Assembly: GCA_029931975.1 (NCBI GenBank)
Contig: JAOZQY010000033.1
Coordinates: forward strand, 1-40,728
DNA length: 40,728 nt
From: Bacteroidales bacterium
Lineage (GTDB): Bacteria; Bacteroidota; Bacteroidia; Bacteroidales; GCA-2748055
Direction: 5' to 3'
Positions 16,805 to 25,908 of this stretch are shown here, one piece after another. The notes under the pieces were generated by a model that searched no databases, had not been told where the DNA came from, and worked only from the letters and a program-made list of their open reading frames with translations. The position numbers and the translations under genes were made by a program. Positions within the stretch are counted from its first letter, which is position 1; the number at the start of each line of letters is the position of its first letter.

Positions 16805-18024
16805 GGTTTTTATATAACATAGGAATCCGGATCTACTGGTTGCTGGCCCTGATCATTTCCCCCTGGAACCGGAAAGCAAAGCTATGGCTGGAGGGCAGAA
16901 GGTTTTGGTATGATAAGCTGAAGGGCGTTTTTAATACTGATGAAAAGCTCATCTGGTTCCATTGTGCTTCTTTGGGAGAGTTTGAACAGGGACGGCCGGT
17001 GATTGAAGCGATCCGGGAGCGCCGGCCGGACCGCAAGATCCTCCTCACCTTTTTTTCACCTTCGGGCTATGAAAAACGAAAGGATTATAACGGTGCCGAT
17101 TATGTGATGTACCTGCCTCTTGATACCAGGAAAAATGCTAAAAAGATGCTGGAGCTACTCTCCCCTGAACTGGTTTTCTTTATTAAGTATGAGTTCTGGT
17201 ATCACTTCCTGAAGCAGCTAAAAAACGCAGCGATTCCTGTTTACCTGGCTTCAGGGAACTTTCGTTCCGGCCAGCTTTTCTTTCGTTGGTATGGAGGCTG
17301 GTACAGGAAGTTTCTGGATTTTTTCACCCATATTTTCGTGCAGACTGAAGATTCAAAAGTGCTCCTGAGCGGTATTGGTTATCATCATGTTAGCGTGGCA
17401 GGGGATACCCGTTTTGACCGGGTACATGAACTTCCGCTAAGTAAATTCAGTCATCCTGCTCTTGAAGATTTCGCAAAGGGTAAGCAGCTTATTGTTGCAG
17501 GCAGTACATGGGAGAAGGATGAACAGCTTCTTGCAGGTGCTTTTGAGGAGCTGTCCCGGGAAGTGAAGTGGATCATTGCACCCCATGAACTATCAGAGGG
17601 CCATATCCGAAGTTTGCAGAAGCGTTTCCCCGGCAGTGTTCTATTTACCGAACTGGGTGAAAAAGTTGCGGAAGGTACCCGGGTGATCCTGGTGGATACC
17701 ATAGGCATGCTCTCTTACCTCTACAGGTATGGAAGTATGGCCTACATAGGAGGTGGTTTTGGCAAGGGCATACACAATATCCTGGAGGCTGCCACCTACG
17801 GCCTTCCTGTGATCTTCGGGCCTGAATACGGGAAGTTTTCCGAAGCGCTTGAACTCACTTCACTGGGAGCCGCCTTTCCCATTGGGAGTGAAACAGAGTT
17901 GATATCCACCGTTCGTCAACAATTTGAGGATCCGGGCCTGTTGAAAACTACATCAGCGATCGCGGCAAACTTTGTGTCTACGCGGGTTGGAGCCACTTTG
18001 GCCATTCTCAAAAAATGTGAATAA
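16801..18024 (+). CDS. waaA: 3-deoxy-D-manno-octulosonic acid (Kdo) transferase
   Basis: 407 residues. It attaches Kdo from CMP-Kdo to lipid A precursor, at the inner membrane. The N-terminal ~20 residues form a membrane anchor. The Rossmann half begins near 45 (IWFHCASLGEFEQGRPVIEAIRE), the standard WaaA opening. LVAGSTWEKDEQLL is close to the mid-domain motif, and YIGGGFGKGIHNILEAATYGLPVIFGP is the CMP-binding C-terminal signature. The start at 16801 is chosen because it overlaps the symporter stop by 4 bases and gives the normal length. The frame is also open upstream, inside the symporter gene. Confidence 0.95.
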   Translation: MRFLYNIGIRIYWLLALIISPWNRKAKLWLEGRRFWYDKLKGVFNTDEKLIWFHCASLGEFEQGRPVIEAIRERRPDRKILLTFFSPSGYEKRKDYNGADYVMYLPLDTRKNAKKMLELLSPELVFFIKYEFWYHFLKQLKNAAIPVYLASGNFRSGQLFFRWYGGWYRKFLDFFTHIFVQTEDSKVLLSGIGYHHVSVAGDTRFDRVHELPLSKFSHPALEDFAKGKQLIVAGSTWEKDEQLLAGAFEELSREVKWIIAPHELSEGHIRSLQKRFPGSVLFTELGEKVAEGTRVILVDTIGMLSYLYRYGSMAYIGGGFGKGIHNILEAATYGLPVIFGPEYGKFSEALELTSLGAAFPIGSETELISTVRQQFEDPGLLKTTSAIAANFVSTRVGATLAILKKCE

Positions 18025-18157
18025 AAACAGGAGCGAATCAGTGTTAAATAGTTCTTCTGTGCAGAGATTTCTTTCTATTTTCGAGGTATCAAGTCTGGAT
18101 CTAAATATCACAACCATTTCTTAACAGTTTATTAATGTGAAGCTATTGATAATCACA

Positions 18158-18165
18158 TAATTTCG
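18158..18165 (+). promoter_or_regulatory. Possible -7 box for the TonB-dependent receptor
   Basis: TAATTTCG, one mismatch from TAnnTTTG, lies 25 bp before the receptor ATG. The 166-bp gap 18025-18190 is AT-rich and has no gene. No obvious regulatory repeat was seen. Confidence 0.3.
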
Positions 18166-18190
18166 TATCCAATATTAAAAACCAAAATCT

Positions 18191-21100
18191 ATGAAAAAAA
18201 TGAGAAGACTGGTGCTTTCCCTGGTAGTTGTGGCAATGAGTGTGGCCGCGATGGGACAGGGTACCACTACTTCCGAAATGAACGGAACCATTAAGGATGA
18301 CACCAATGCACCCCTTGAGGGAGCGACTGTGGTGGCTGTCCACAACCCTACCGGGTCCCAGTATGGGGCTATTACCAATGAACAGGGTTATTTCACCATC
18401 CCCCTGATGGATGTTGGAGGACCTTATACAGTAACTATAACCTATGTGGGTTATGCCGAATACAAAAAATCGGATATTTACCTTCAACTGGGTCAGGCGT
18501 ATTCTGTAAATACACAATTAAGCACCAGCGCTATGGACATTGCTGAGGTTGCCATTATTGGATCCCGTACCAGGAAGTATGACCTGTTTGATGGTAACCG
18601 CACCGGTGCCGAAACTGTACTTGACGAGGAAGACCTGAACAGGATGCCAAGCCTCTCGGGCGACATCAATGACTTTACCAGGTATACTCCCCAGGCAAGA
18701 GTTGTTGGTGACGGAATCTCCTTTGCAGGGATGAACAATCGTTACAATTCTGTGATGGTTGACGGTACGGTCAACAATGATGTATTCGGACTTGCAGCCA
18801 ATGGAATGAACGGCGGCCAGACTGGGGTGTCGGCTTTCAGTTATGAAACAATTGAGCAGTTCCAGATCACCCTGGCTCCCTATGACGTAAGAAATGGTGG
18901 ATTTGCCGGTGCTGGTATCAACGCAGTTACCAAGAGTGGTACCAACCAGGTTGCCGGTTCGGTATATTTCAAATACCGGAACCAGGGCATGGCTGGTATG
19001 ACCCCCACCGATGATGAGGACTATGAAAGGGAGAAACTTCCTGAGTTTTCTGCAAAAACTTATGGATTTAATCTTGGAGGTCCTATCATTAAAAACAAAC
19101 TGTTTTTCTTCGCCAACGTGGAGCTTCAGAACGATGAGACCCCCAGGCCTTATATCATGGAGGACTACATTGGTAATACGGATGCTGCGGGTTTACAGGC
19201 ATTGAGGGATTATTCAATTAACAACTACAATTATGACCCCGGAACTTTTGGGGACGTTACAGATGCCCTGAGGGGTCAGAAATTCTTTATTAAACTGGAC
19301 TGGAATATTAGCGACAAACACAAGCTGATGGTCAGGAACCAGTATACCTTTGGTGAGAGTACTTCTCCCGGTCATTCCGATTACAACGACATCTATTTTT
19401 CAAACGCTGGTGTTTTGTTCCCATCCACGACCAACACCACTGCCATTGAACTGAAAAGCAGGTTTTCACCCACCATGTCAAACAACCTGAAGGTGAGCTA
19501 TGCATATGTGCATGACAACAGGGAAGTGATGGGCGATAAGTTTCCCGGTGTGACCATCGATGACGGTAGCGGTACCATTCACCTGGGTGGCGAGGTTTAT
19601 TCCACTGGGAATGAGCTGACCCAGAAAATTCTGACCATTACCGATAACTTTACCATGAACATGGGTAAACATACTCTTACTGTTGGAACCCACAACGAAT
19701 TCTATGACATCTACAACCTCTTCATGAGAAGAGCCTTTGGTTACTATGACTTTGATGATGTTGCCAGTTTCGAGGCCGGGACTCCAGGGGAATACAGGAT
19801 AGGTTACTCACTGGTGGATGACATCAGGGGTGACGGATCAGCCGCCGCTGCCGATTTCAATGCCATGCAGCTCGGTTTTTATGTACAGGACGAGATCAGG
19901 GTTTCCGACCAGTTTAAGGTGACAGCCGGATTACGTTTGGATATCCCTATCTATTCGGACCAGCCATTGGAAATCGATGGATTTAATGAAACCACCATAC
20001 CAATTCTGGAGACCGAGCATGATCTCAAGGGTGCCCAATCAGGACAGATGCCATTTACACAATTGCTGCTTTCCCCGAGGATTGGTTTTAACTGGGATGT
20101 AAGCGGTGAAAAAACAACCCAGCTTAGAGGTGGCATAGGGATCTTCACTTCAAGGGTACCTTTTGTATGGCCTGCAGGTTCCTATACCAACAACGGACGT
20201 ATGGTTGGAGATTACAGGGACAGAACAGACTCGCCTGATAATCAGCCTTTTGAGCCAGACTGGCAAAATCAGTATGTTCCGCCTAAAGACGGATCAATTC
20301 CTTCCGGAAGCCAGGTTGACCTCTATACTAAGGATTTCAAGCTTCCCCAGATGTTGAAAATTGACCTGTCGGTCGACCAGAAGCTTCCAGGCGGAGTTGT
20401 TGCCACCCTGGAGGGAATCGTTACTAAGACACTGAACAATGTGCTCTGGCAGGATGTGAATATGAAACCTTCCTTTGGAAATGCCACAGGCACACCCGAT
20501 ACCCGTCCGCTGTACAGAACTTACCACAACGGACTTGATGGCGATTACGGTCAGATCATGTTGGGTGGAAATACCAACAAAGGTTATGCATACAACGTGA
20601 CCCTGCAGTTGAGGAAGAATTTTGCTATGGGTTTGAATGCCAATATTGCATACACCTATGGTACTTCCTACTCGATCTTCGACGGAACCAGTTCACAGAA
20701 CTCTTCTCAATGGAACTACCTTGTATCAAGTCCGATACCCAAGAACAGAGCAGAACTTGCTCGCTCTGGATTTGATCCCGGAAGCAGGATTGTGGGTAAT
20801 CTTAGCTATGCCAAGGAGTATATTGGCCACCTGAAAACCATGGTTTCACTTGCCTACATCGGACAGTCGGGTAGGGTTGTATCTTACATCTATAATGATT
20901 ACTACGGAAACTTCACCGGGGAAGCCTACAAAACTCCTCAGTTGATCTTTGTTCCTGCTACTTCATCTGATATTATTTTAGTAGATGGAGATGGTGTTGA
21001 AGATCCTGCCCAATGGGCTGAGCTGGATGCTTTTATTTCCGGAAATGAGTATCTCGACTCAAGAAGAGGCGATTATGCTGAAAGAAACGGTTCAAGGCTG

Positions 21101-21412
21101 GATTTCGAGCACCGTTTTGACTTCAGAATTGCCCAGGATATCTTCGTGAATGCTGGCGACAGGCGTCAGACCCTGCAGATCACCTTTGACATCTTCAATA
21201 TTGGAAACATGATCAATAAGGACTGGGGAAGGTCATATTATGCTTCCAACGGTAATCTGGATGTGATTACTTTTGAAGATTTTCAGGCCGATGGAACTAC
21301 ACCTACATTTTCATTTGACAGGCCTACCGATGACAGGCCGTGGAGAATCGATGATGCAGGGCTGAATAGCTCTCGTTGGCAGGCCCAACTTGGAGTTCGG
21401 TATATCTTCTAG
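18191..21412 (+). CDS. TonB-dependent receptor, Oar/CarboxypepD_reg-like
   Basis: 1073 residues. Signal peptide residues 1-23 (ending AAMGQ). A carboxypeptidase-regulatory-like domain occupies about 26-110 (MNGTIKDDTNAPLEGATVVAVHNPTG onwards). The plug follows from about 135 (LPS-like sequence EDLNRMPSLSGDINDFTRYTPQA). A 22-strand-type barrel fills the rest, closing with GVRYIF, an aromatic C-terminus as expected for outer-membrane insertion. The short spacing between plug and barrel and the NPTGSQYGAITNE repeat-like start fit the Oar group of large receptors. The ligand is unknown. It is not paired with a SusD-type gene, so a SusCD polysaccharide system is not indicated. A strong hairpin ends the gene. 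Confidence 0.93.
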   Translation: MKKMRRLVLSLVVVAMSVAAMGQGTTTSEMNGTIKDDTNAPLEGATVVAVHNPTGSQYGAITNEQGYFTIPLMDVGGPYTVTITYVGYAEYKKSDIYLQLGQAYSVNTQLSTSAMDIAEVAIIGSRTRKYDLFDGNRTGAETVLDEEDLNRMPSLSGDINDFTRYTPQARVVGDGISFAGMNNRYNSVMVDGTVNNDVFGLAANGMNGGQTGVSAFSYETIEQFQITLAPYDVRNGGFAGAGINAVTKSGTNQVAGSVYFKYRNQGMAGMTPTDDEDYEREKLPEFSAKTYGFNLGGPIIKNKLFFFANVELQNDETPRPYIMEDYIGNTDAAGLQALRDYSINNYNYDPGTFGDVTDALRGQKFFIKLDWNISDKHKLMVRNQYTFGESTSPGHSDYNDIYFSNAGVLFPSTTNTTAIELKSRFSPTMSNNLKVSYAYVHDNREVMGDKFPGVTIDDGSGTIHLGGEVYSTGNELTQKILTITDNFTMNMGKHTLTVGTHNEFYDIYNLFMRRAFGYYDFDDVASFEAGTPGEYRIGYSLVDDIRGDGSAAAADFNAMQLGFYVQDEIRVSDQFKVTAGLRLDIPIYSDQPLEIDGFNETTIPILETEHDLKGAQSGQMPFTQLLLSPRIGFNWDVSGEKTTQLRGGIGIFTSRVPFVWPAGSYTNNGRMVGDYRDRTDSPDNQPFEPDWQNQYVPPKDGSIPSGSQVDLYTKDFKLPQMLKIDLSVDQKLPGGVVATLEGIVTKTLNNVLWQDVNMKPSFGNATGTPDTRPLYRTYHNGLDGDYGQIMLGGNTNKGYAYNVTLQLRKNFAMGLNANIAYTYGTSYSIFDGTSSQNSSQWNYLVSSPIPKNRAELARSGFDPGSRIVGNLSYAKEYIGHLKTMVSLAYIGQSGRVVSYIYNDYYGNFTGEAYKTPQLIFVPATSSDIILVDGDGVEDPAQWAELDAFISGNEYLDSRRGDYAERNGSRLDFEHRFDFRIAQDIFVNAGDRRQTLQITFDIFNIGNMINKDWGRSYYASNGNLDVITFEDFQADGTTPTFSFDRPTDDRPWRIDDAGLNSSRWQAQLGVRYIF

Positions 21413-21437
21413 CCGTTATTAGTAATTTATTAATACA

Positions 21438-21473
21438 GGAGGCTGTCTCATTCTGATTGATGAGACGGCTTTC
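21438..21473 (+). terminator. Hairpin terminator after the TonB-dependent receptor
   Basis: Stem of 14 base pairs with an 8-base loop (left arm 21438-21451, right arm 21460-21473, a few GU pairs). It lies 26 bp after the stop codon and is followed by TGCATTTT. The left arm contains GCTGTCTCAT. Confidence 0.75.
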
Positions 21474-22019
21474 TGCATTTTAAGAGCTGTAAGCCTGAAT
21501 CGCTTTTTTCTACCTACAGGAAGCTTTTTTTTTCATCCAGTACAGGCCCTGTCAATCCCGCGTGAACAGTAGGATTGTTAAAAGCAACAAATATTTTAAA
21601 TATTTATAAAATACTATGTATCAATGAAATACATGAGTTTGCCAGGTGCTTTCTTTGAGATATTTCTCATCTGTCTGCCATTCATAGAGTTAGCCAAAAC
21701 GTTAATTTCTTGTTGATAAATGAAATTCAAAACGGCCATTCTGCTATTGAATTCTTCTTAATTTCATTTCCCAGAATCTGTATCAATTCAGGACCCCGTT
21801 TTCATCCTTTGTTAAGTAGAAAGATAAGTTGATTTTTACCATGTGAAGAGGGTTTCCCTCTCTCTAATTATGAGGACTGGCTTTGTAACAATCAGATTTT
21901 AATACGATTACGTGTTTGTTAATAGCTTATATTAATTATGGATTAATAGGCGCAAACCCAATGACTAATTTGTGTGTCTAAGTAGGCATGCTTGCTGAAG
22001 ATTAAAATTTAAGAGAAGA
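21474..22019. other. Long AT-rich leader/intergenic region before nrdJ
   Basis: About 550 bp without a supportable gene. A 30-codon ATG reading frame at 21624-21716 is hydrophobic but has no support beyond being open. TTAATAG occurs twice, near 21919 and 21943. I looked for the conserved blocks of a cobalamin riboswitch, expected before a B12-dependent reductase, and did not find them by eye. The last bases before the ATG (AAGAGAAGA) give a purine-rich ribosome-binding site. Confidence 0.5.
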
Positions 22020-24635
22020 ATGGCAGAAAAGGCTATACCGCAGAAGAACCTGATGTTTGTTGATCAAGCGCTCAAAGGAGAGAATGAAGCAATGAAATCC
22101 GAGAGGGCGAAGCATAAACAGACCTATGGTTTTGAAGAAGCCTTTAAAGCCTCCCTGGAATATTTCAAAGGAGATGAACTTGCAGCCAGGGTCTGGGTGA
22201 ATAAGTATGCCCTGAAAGATTCACAGGGAGTGATCTATGAGCTGACTCCTGACGATATGCACAGGCGACTGGCATCGGAGATCGGTCGCATTGAGAAGCG
22301 TTATCCCAATCCCCTTTCAGAAGAGGAACTCTTCGATTTGATGCAGGGATTTAAATACATTGTTCCCCAGGGTTCACCTATGACCGGGATTGGGAATAAT
22401 TTCCAGATGGCCAGTCTTTCTAACTGTTTTGTGATCGGGCATGAAGGAGTGGCTGATTCCTACGGTGGGATCATGAAAATAGACCAGGAGCAGGTGCAGT
22501 TGATGAAAAGACGTGGTGGAGTGGGTCACGACCTGAGTCACATTCGTCCTTCAGGAAGTCCGGTATTGAACAGTGCTCTTTCATCTACAGGGGTGGTCCC
22601 TTTTATGGAGCGATATTCCAATTCCACCCGCGAAGTAGCCCAGGATGGAAGAAGGGGTGCATTGATGCTCAGTATTTCGGTGAAGCACCCCGATGCTGAA
22701 CACTTTATTGATGCCAAGATGGAGTCGGGCAAGATCACAGGAGCCAATGTTTCGGTAAAGATTAATGATGAATTTATGAAGGCTGTGGTAGAAGGAACCA
22801 CCTATACCCAGCAATATCCAATCGATTCGGACAAGCCGACCCATGTAAAGGAAATTGATGCGGGAACTCTCTGGCAAAAGATTGTACATAATGCATGGAA
22901 ATCGGCCGAGCCGGGAATTCTCTTCTGGGATACCGTTATCAACGAGTCGGTAGCAGACAGCTATTCTGATCGGGGATTCAGGACCGTTTCAACCAATCCC
23001 TGTGGTGAGATACCCCTCTGTCCTTATGATAGTTGCCGCTTGCTGGCCATTAACCTATACAGCTATGTGGAGGATCCTTTTACGGCTGAGACCAGATTTA
23101 ACTGGGAGAAGTTTCGCAAGCATGTGGGTCTTGCCCAGCGCATTATGGATGATATTATCGACCTGGAACTGGAAAAAGTTGACGCCATCCTGAAAAAAAT
23201 CTATGGAGACCCGGAGGATGAAGAGATCAAAAGAGTTGAGATTAATCTCTGGAAGAATATTAAGAAAAAAGCACTTGAAGGCAGAAGAACAGGTGTAGGC
23301 ATCACTGCTGAAGGAGATATGCTGGCCGGACTGGGTCTTCAGTATGGAAGTGAAAATGCCATTGACTTTTCAGTTGAGGTGCACAAAGTCATCGCCCTGG
23401 AGGCATATCGCTCTTCGGTGAACATGGCCAGAGAAAGGGGCCCTTTTGAAGTATTTGATTTTAATAAGGAAAAGGACAATCCCTTTTTGAACAGGCTTGG
23501 GAAGGAAGATCCCGGACTAATTGAGGAGATGAAACAGCATGGAAGAAGAAACATCTCCCTGCTGACCATAGCCCCCACGGGTACCACCAGCCTGATGACA
23601 CAGACCACCTCAGGAATAGAGCCAGTCTTTCTGCCGGTGTACAAGCGTCGGAGGAAGGTTAATCCCAACGACAAAGATGCCCATATTACTTTTGTGGACG
23701 AGGTGGGCGACAGCTGGGAGGAATACAACGTGTTCCACCACAACTTCCTTACCTGGTTAAAGGTAAACGGAATGGATCCTGAAGAGGTGAAGGGTTTCAG
23801 TGACAGTGATGTGGAGGAACTGGTAAAGCAGAGTCCCTATCACATGGCTACCTCCAATGATGTGGACTGGATGAAGAAAGTGAAAATGCAGGGTGCCATT
23901 CAGAAGTGGGTCGACCACTCCATCAGTGTGACCATCAATCTGCCTGAGGATGCCAAGGAAGATCTTGTGGGCGATCTTTATGTGAAAGCATGGGAAAGCG
24001 GATGCAAGGGAGTCACCGTTTACAGGGATGGTTCCAGAACCGGAGTGTTAGTAGCCGCTGATAAGAAAAAAGAGGAAGAAACGAATTTCCCCATCAAACG
24101 ACCGGCCGAACTGGATGCCGAGATTCTGAGATTTAAAAATAACGAGGAGGACTGGATAGCTTTTATAGGCTTGCTGGACGGGAAACCTTATGAGATTTTT
24201 ACCGGTCGTAAGGAAGAGGATACCTTTCCCATTCCTTCAAAAGTAACCAAGGGTAAGATACTGAAAATCAAAGGTGAAGATGGTTTCAAGCGCTACGACT
24301 TCCAGTATGTGGATAAGTATGGCTACAAGGTGACCATGGGAGGTCTGTCGCACCAGTTTAATAGTGAATTCTGGAACTATGCCAAGCTTATTTCCGGAGT
24401 GATGAGACACGGAATGCCCGTGGTAGATGCGATCAATCTGATTAGCTCCCTACGACTGGATAATGAATCCATCAACACCTGGAGTGCAGGAGTGGTGCGT
24501 TCGCTTAAAAAATACATACCTGATGGTACCAAGGCCAAGCCAGGCTTAAAATGTTCAGAGTGCAATTCTGATAGTCTCATTTACCAGGAAGGCTGCCTGA
24601 TCTGTACGGAGTGTGGTCATTCAAAGTGTGGATAG
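22020..24635 (+). CDS. nrdJ: Adenosylcobalamin-dependent (class II) ribonucleotide reductase
   Basis: 871 residues. It reduces ribonucleotides to deoxyribonucleotides, using adenosylcobalamin to make the thiyl radical, so it needs no oxygen and no separate small subunit. Seen: SNCF with active-site Cys 136; the N326-C328-E330 finger-loop triad in STNPCGEIPL; IAPTGTTSLMTQTTSGIEPVF, the phosphate-binding turn; and the second redox Cys 662 in GCKGVTVYRDGSRTGVL. The last ~30 residues form a zinc-ribbon-like CxxC...CxxC tail. An intact cone domain is absent at the N-terminus, so ATP-cone allostery is not expected. It is followed by a terminator and stands as a single-gene unit. Confidence 0.95.
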   Translation: MAEKAIPQKNLMFVDQALKGENEAMKSERAKHKQTYGFEEAFKASLEYFKGDELAARVWVNKYALKDSQGVIYELTPDDMHRRLASEIGRIEKRYPNPLSEEELFDLMQGFKYIVPQGSPMTGIGNNFQMASLSNCFVIGHEGVADSYGGIMKIDQEQVQLMKRRGGVGHDLSHIRPSGSPVLNSALSSTGVVPFMERYSNSTREVAQDGRRGALMLSISVKHPDAEHFIDAKMESGKITGANVSVKINDEFMKAVVEGTTYTQQYPIDSDKPTHVKEIDAGTLWQKIVHNAWKSAEPGILFWDTVINESVADSYSDRGFRTVSTNPCGEIPLCPYDSCRLLAINLYSYVEDPFTAETRFNWEKFRKHVGLAQRIMDDIIDLELEKVDAILKKIYGDPEDEEIKRVEINLWKNIKKKALEGRRTGVGITAEGDMLAGLGLQYGSENAIDFSVEVHKVIALEAYRSSVNMARERGPFEVFDFNKEKDNPFLNRLGKEDPGLIEEMKQHGRRNISLLTIAPTGTTSLMTQTTSGIEPVFLPVYKRRRKVNPNDKDAHITFVDEVGDSWEEYNVFHHNFLTWLKVNGMDPEEVKGFSDSDVEELVKQSPYHMATSNDVDWMKKVKMQGAIQKWVDHSISVTINLPEDAKEDLVGDLYVKAWESGCKGVTVYRDGSRTGVLVAADKKKEEETNFPIKRPAELDAEILRFKNNEEDWIAFIGLLDGKPYEIFTGRKEEDTFPIPSKVTKGKILKIKGEDGFKRYDFQYVDKYGYKVTMGGLSHQFNSEFWNYAKLISGVMRHGMPVVDAINLISSLRLDNESINTWSAGVVRSLKKYIPDGTKAKPGLKCSECNSDSLIYQEGCLICTECGHSKCG

Positions 24636-24661
24636 AATTTAAACGCGCAGGATAAAACAAA

Positions 24662-24688
24662 GGGTGTCTCATAAGGGCATCCTTTTTT
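24662..24688 (+). terminator. Terminator after nrdJ
   Basis: Seven-base-pair stem (24662-24668 with 24676-24682, two GU pairs) followed by six T residues, 27 bp after the nrdJ stop codon. The left arm GGGTGTCTCAT shares the TGTCTCAT core of the hairpin after the TonB receptor. Confidence 0.8.
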
Positions 24689-24764
24689 CATTTAATATAC
24701 CCACTCGTCACTAAAAATCTTTACTGCGAAAATATTTATAGGCTTTCTCCCGGGTATAATAAAC

Positions 24765-24803
24765 AAAGGGACCATCTCAGAAGAGGCAGTCTCTTTGTTT
24801 TTT
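24765..24803. terminator. Second hairpin between nrdJ and the DUF6249-like gene
   Basis: Eight-base-pair stem (24765-24772 with 24789-24796) followed by G and six T residues on the + strand. On the - strand, a GTTTATTA run follows the stem, so it could also end the DUF6249-like transcript, whose stop is 20 bp away. A bidirectional role is likely. Confidence 0.6.
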
Positions 24804-24822
24804 GTACTAGAGCCGGAAAGAC

Positions 24823-25161
24823 TTATTCTTTCTCTTCCGCCTTCTTTGCAATGGTAAATGCGGCGAACAGACCTGCACCCCCGAAAAACAGTGCTGCGGC
24901 AAAATAGGCCGGCTCTTCCGGAATGCTGGTATAAGTCTCCAGAATACTTCCTATGAACAGTCCGAAGCCAAGACCCACCAGTAAAAGTGCCCATTTAAGA
25001 ATACCATAGGAGTTTGGCTTTCGATCTACCAGAAAATCCTTTGGGCTTACACCTTTTTCGATCATGGCCATGCGTTCCCGGTTCCTGGCCTGCGCCACAA
25101 CAAAAACAATCCCAAACAGTGCTGTGAAAATTATCAGTACTATAAATATTCCTTCATTCAT
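24823..25161 (-). CDS. Small membrane protein, DUF6249-like
   Basis: 112 residues. A first hydrophobic segment at about residues 4-24 is followed by a short basic cytoplasmic part (ARNRERMAMIEKGVSPKDFL), then two further segments at about 52-75 and 83-105. The REKMAMIEKG type of motif is what I associate with DUF6249 proteins found in many Bacteroidota. No catalytic residues are seen. The family is often found beside ECF sigma factors, and here it is divergent from one, 173 bp away. That makes a place in the same stress response possible but unproven. Confidence 0.7.
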   Translation of the reverse strand: MNEGIFIVLIIFTALFGIVFVVAQARNRERMAMIEKGVSPKDFLVDRKPNSYGILKWALLLVGLGFGLFIGSILETYTSIPEEPAYFAAALFFGGAGLFAAFTIAKKAEEKE

Positions 25162-25297
25162 GATGGTAAGAATTTGTTTAACATTTGTTTGTTGTCTCTA
25201 TGACGCTTCCTTTTGGGTCCGTGTTACATAAAATTCTATGTTTTTACCCGGGCGCTGATTCAAAGTATTGAACGTGGATTAAAAAAAGAAGCTTCAG

Positions 25298-25328
25298 TGT
25301 AACGTTTTTATTAAACCAGCGTCTTATA
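25298..25328 (+). promoter_or_regulatory. ECF-type promoter before the sigma factor gene
   Basis: TGTAAC at 25298-25303 and CGTCTTATA at 25320-25328, separated by 16 bases, resemble the -35 (AAC core) and -10 (CGTC core) elements read by ECF sigma factors. This differs from the TAnnTTTG boxes elsewhere in the window. The arrangement suggests that the sigma factor controls its own gene. The GTG start at 25335 follows after only 6 bases. Confidence 0.55.
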
Positions 25329-25334
25329 AATTGC

Positions 25335-25907
25335 GTGGATGTCCATGAAATAAAATACCGGGTCGAGCGGGTAAAGGCTGGTGACAGGGAAGCCTTTGGC
25401 GGATTGGTTGATGCCCATAAGGATATGGTTTATACCGTTTGCCTCAGAATGCTTAGTTCTGAAGCAGATGCTGAAGAGGCTGCACAGGATGTATTTGTAA
25501 AGGTCTTTCGTTCCATTGAAAGCTTTCAGGCCAGGGCAAAGTTCTCTACATGGTTGTACAGGATAGCTTATAATCACTGCATTAGTGTTATCCGCAAGAA
25601 GGTAAAGATGATCGATCTGGATGGTGAGGTCCCCGAAAGTGAAGTGGATGAAGTGGAGATGAACGGACTGGAAAGTATCTCGGCTCAAGAGCGAAGTCGC
25701 TACCTGAAAATGGCCATTGAATCGTTGAATGAAACCGAGGCAGTCGTGGTTACCCTCTTTTATTATGATGAAATGTCGCTGGAAGAAATTGGTGAAATTA
25801 CGGGCCTGACCAGCGGAAACATCCGAATAAAACTACACAGATCCAGAAAACTTATGTACCAGGTGATCTGTAAAAATTTAAAATCTGAAGTATCTTCAAT
25901 TCAATAA
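25335..25907 (+). CDS. ECF RNA polymerase sigma factor (sigma-70 family)
   Basis: 190 residues. Region 2 spans about residues 10-80 (GDREAFGGLVDAHKDMVYTVCLRML, then AQDVFVKVF-SIESF--RAKFSTWLYRIAYN). Region 4 is about 125-180 (LNETEAVVVTLFYYDEMSLEEIGEITGLTSGNIRIKLHRSRKLM), with a standard helix-turn-helix. The linker between them is acidic (SEVDEVEMNGLES). It directs RNA polymerase to a small alternative regulon, whose signal is unknown. The start is GTG, the only in-frame start before region 2. The next gene begins 1 base after the stop and encodes a membrane protein that may hold the factor in check. Confidence 0.93.
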   Translation: MDVHEIKYRVERVKAGDREAFGGLVDAHKDMVYTVCLRMLSSEADAEEAAQDVFVKVFRSIESFQARAKFSTWLYRIAYNHCISVIRKKVKMIDLDGEVPESEVDEVEMNGLESISAQERSRYLKMAIESLNETEAVVVTLFYYDEMSLEEIGEITGLTSGNIRIKLHRSRKLMYQVICKNLKSEVSSIQ

Positions 25908-25908
25908 A

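Noticed and set aside
21624-21716. 30-codon hydrophobic ATG frame in the nrdJ leader
   Set aside because: Short, no ribosome-binding site or conservation evidence; could be a small membrane peptide but is not supported.
21474-22019. Cobalamin riboswitch before nrdJ
   Set aside because: Looked for because of the B12-dependent product, but the conserved GCCACTG-type and GGGAA-type blocks were not found.
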